Below, piece by piece: positions 41,282 through 41,472 of a stretch of DNA of 41,472 bases (the first letter of the stretch is position 1; every line of letters begins with the position of its first letter). The translations under genes and the position numbers were made by a program. Below the pieces are notes generated by a model. That model was not told where the DNA came from. It saw only the letters and a list, made by a program, of their open reading frames with translations, and did not search any database. The DNA is from Saliniplasma sp046497075 (GTDB taxonomy: Archaea > Thermoplasmatota > Thermoplasmata > Halarchaeoplasmatales > Halarchaeoplasmataceae): the NCBI GenBank assembly GCA_046497075.1, contig JAWOGF010000075.1, forward strand, positions 1 through 41,472, written 5' to 3'.

Positions 41282-41472
41282 TCAGATCCCGTAGATCGGT
41301 TCGTATTTCCCTTTAAGATAATCGATGTAGAATTTTTCACTCAAACTTTCTCCAGTCAACCTTTTAGTCATCTCAGCAGCTCGGTACTTCCTACCATGTC
41401 TGTGGATGTTCTCGTTCAACCAATTTTTAAGATCTCCAAATTTACCTTTTGCTACTTTCTCCTGTAAATTAT
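41282..41472 (-). CDS. M32-family carboxypeptidase, C-terminal end only
   Basis: The stop is at 41282-41284 and the frame runs open to the window edge (63 codons). The residues read GDLKNWLNENIHRHGRKY, then MTKRLTGESLSEKFYIDYL and KGKYEPIYGI, which is the C-terminal end of thermostable carboxypeptidase Taq (M32): the conserved W-L-x-x-N-I-H-x-H-G-x-x-Y, T-G-E and Y-L-x-x-K-Y-x-x-x-Y elements. The HEXTH metal site lies outside. The enzyme trims amino acids from peptide C-termini in the cytosol, fitting the peptide-uptake system of this window. It converges with rnfC, 22 nt away. Confidence 0.85.
   Translation of the reverse strand, partial: NLQEKVAKGKFGDLKNWLNENIHRHGRKYRAAEMTKRLTGESLSEKFYIDYLKGKYEPIYGI

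Noticed and set aside
1..41472. CRISPR array, insertion sequence or integrase
   Set aside because: I looked because of the CARF/PIN pair but saw no regularly spaced repeats, transposase or integrase motifs, or terminal inverted repeats.

Overview
The window comes from an archaeon, most likely a low-GC euryarchaeon. Four things point there. The proteasome alpha, SBDS, exosome Rrp4/Rrp41/Rrp42, L37Ae, RpoP, Pcc1 and prefoldin beta genes form the archaeal superoperon. Genes are preceded by TATA boxes, often about 25-35 nt before the start codon. One tRNA-Thr has an intron bounded by a bulge-helix-bulge. The PheRS, TyrRS, PGK and Lhr genes are of archaeal type. Many proteins are acidic, above all the extracellular ones, which suggests salt adaptation. 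A Thermoplasmatota-like or other uncultured lineage is a guess; no marker here fixes the phylum.

Layout. 1-7554: a truncated surface protein with GLUG-type repeats, a class V aminotransferase and a HEAT-repeat protein on the minus strand, then dUTPase-like, hutH and pheS on the plus strand. 7701-13838: a small membrane protein, then a dipeptide/oligopeptide ABC transporter (binding protein, two permeases, two ATPases). 13888-17480: cysS, a convergent CARF plus PIN-nuclease gene pair, and the intron-containing tRNA-Thr(GGT). 17541-24399: a winged-helix regulator divergent from a bactofilin-like gene, both with a SHOCT-like segment, and a 1795-residue Lhr-type helicase. 24520-30091: a minus-strand group of hydantoinase A and B, Kbl and a creatininase-family hydrolase. 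30092-30516: a long non-coding stretch with a possible small RNA. 30517-36311: the proteasome/exosome superoperon ending in a DHH phosphoesterase. 36313-41472: tyrS divergent from pgk, tRNA-Thr(CGT), an RnfD/RnfC-like pair and the C-terminal end of an M32 carboxypeptidase.

How the genes work together. There is a peptide and amino-acid catabolism theme: peptide uptake, M32 carboxypeptidase, histidine ammonia-lyase, Kbl, an aminotransferase and cyclic-amide hydrolases, with Rnf-type parts for electron transfer. The superoperon handles RNA and protein quality control.

Most unusual points. The binding protein of the peptide transporter reads as a circular permutation of the SBP family 5 fold: the part that is normally C-terminal sits directly after the lipoprotein signal, and the protein stops where the normal N-terminal part would continue. 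Its partner ATPase carries an insertion of about 79 residues. The CARF/PIN pair looks like a two-gene ligand-gated RNase with no CRISPR locus in view.
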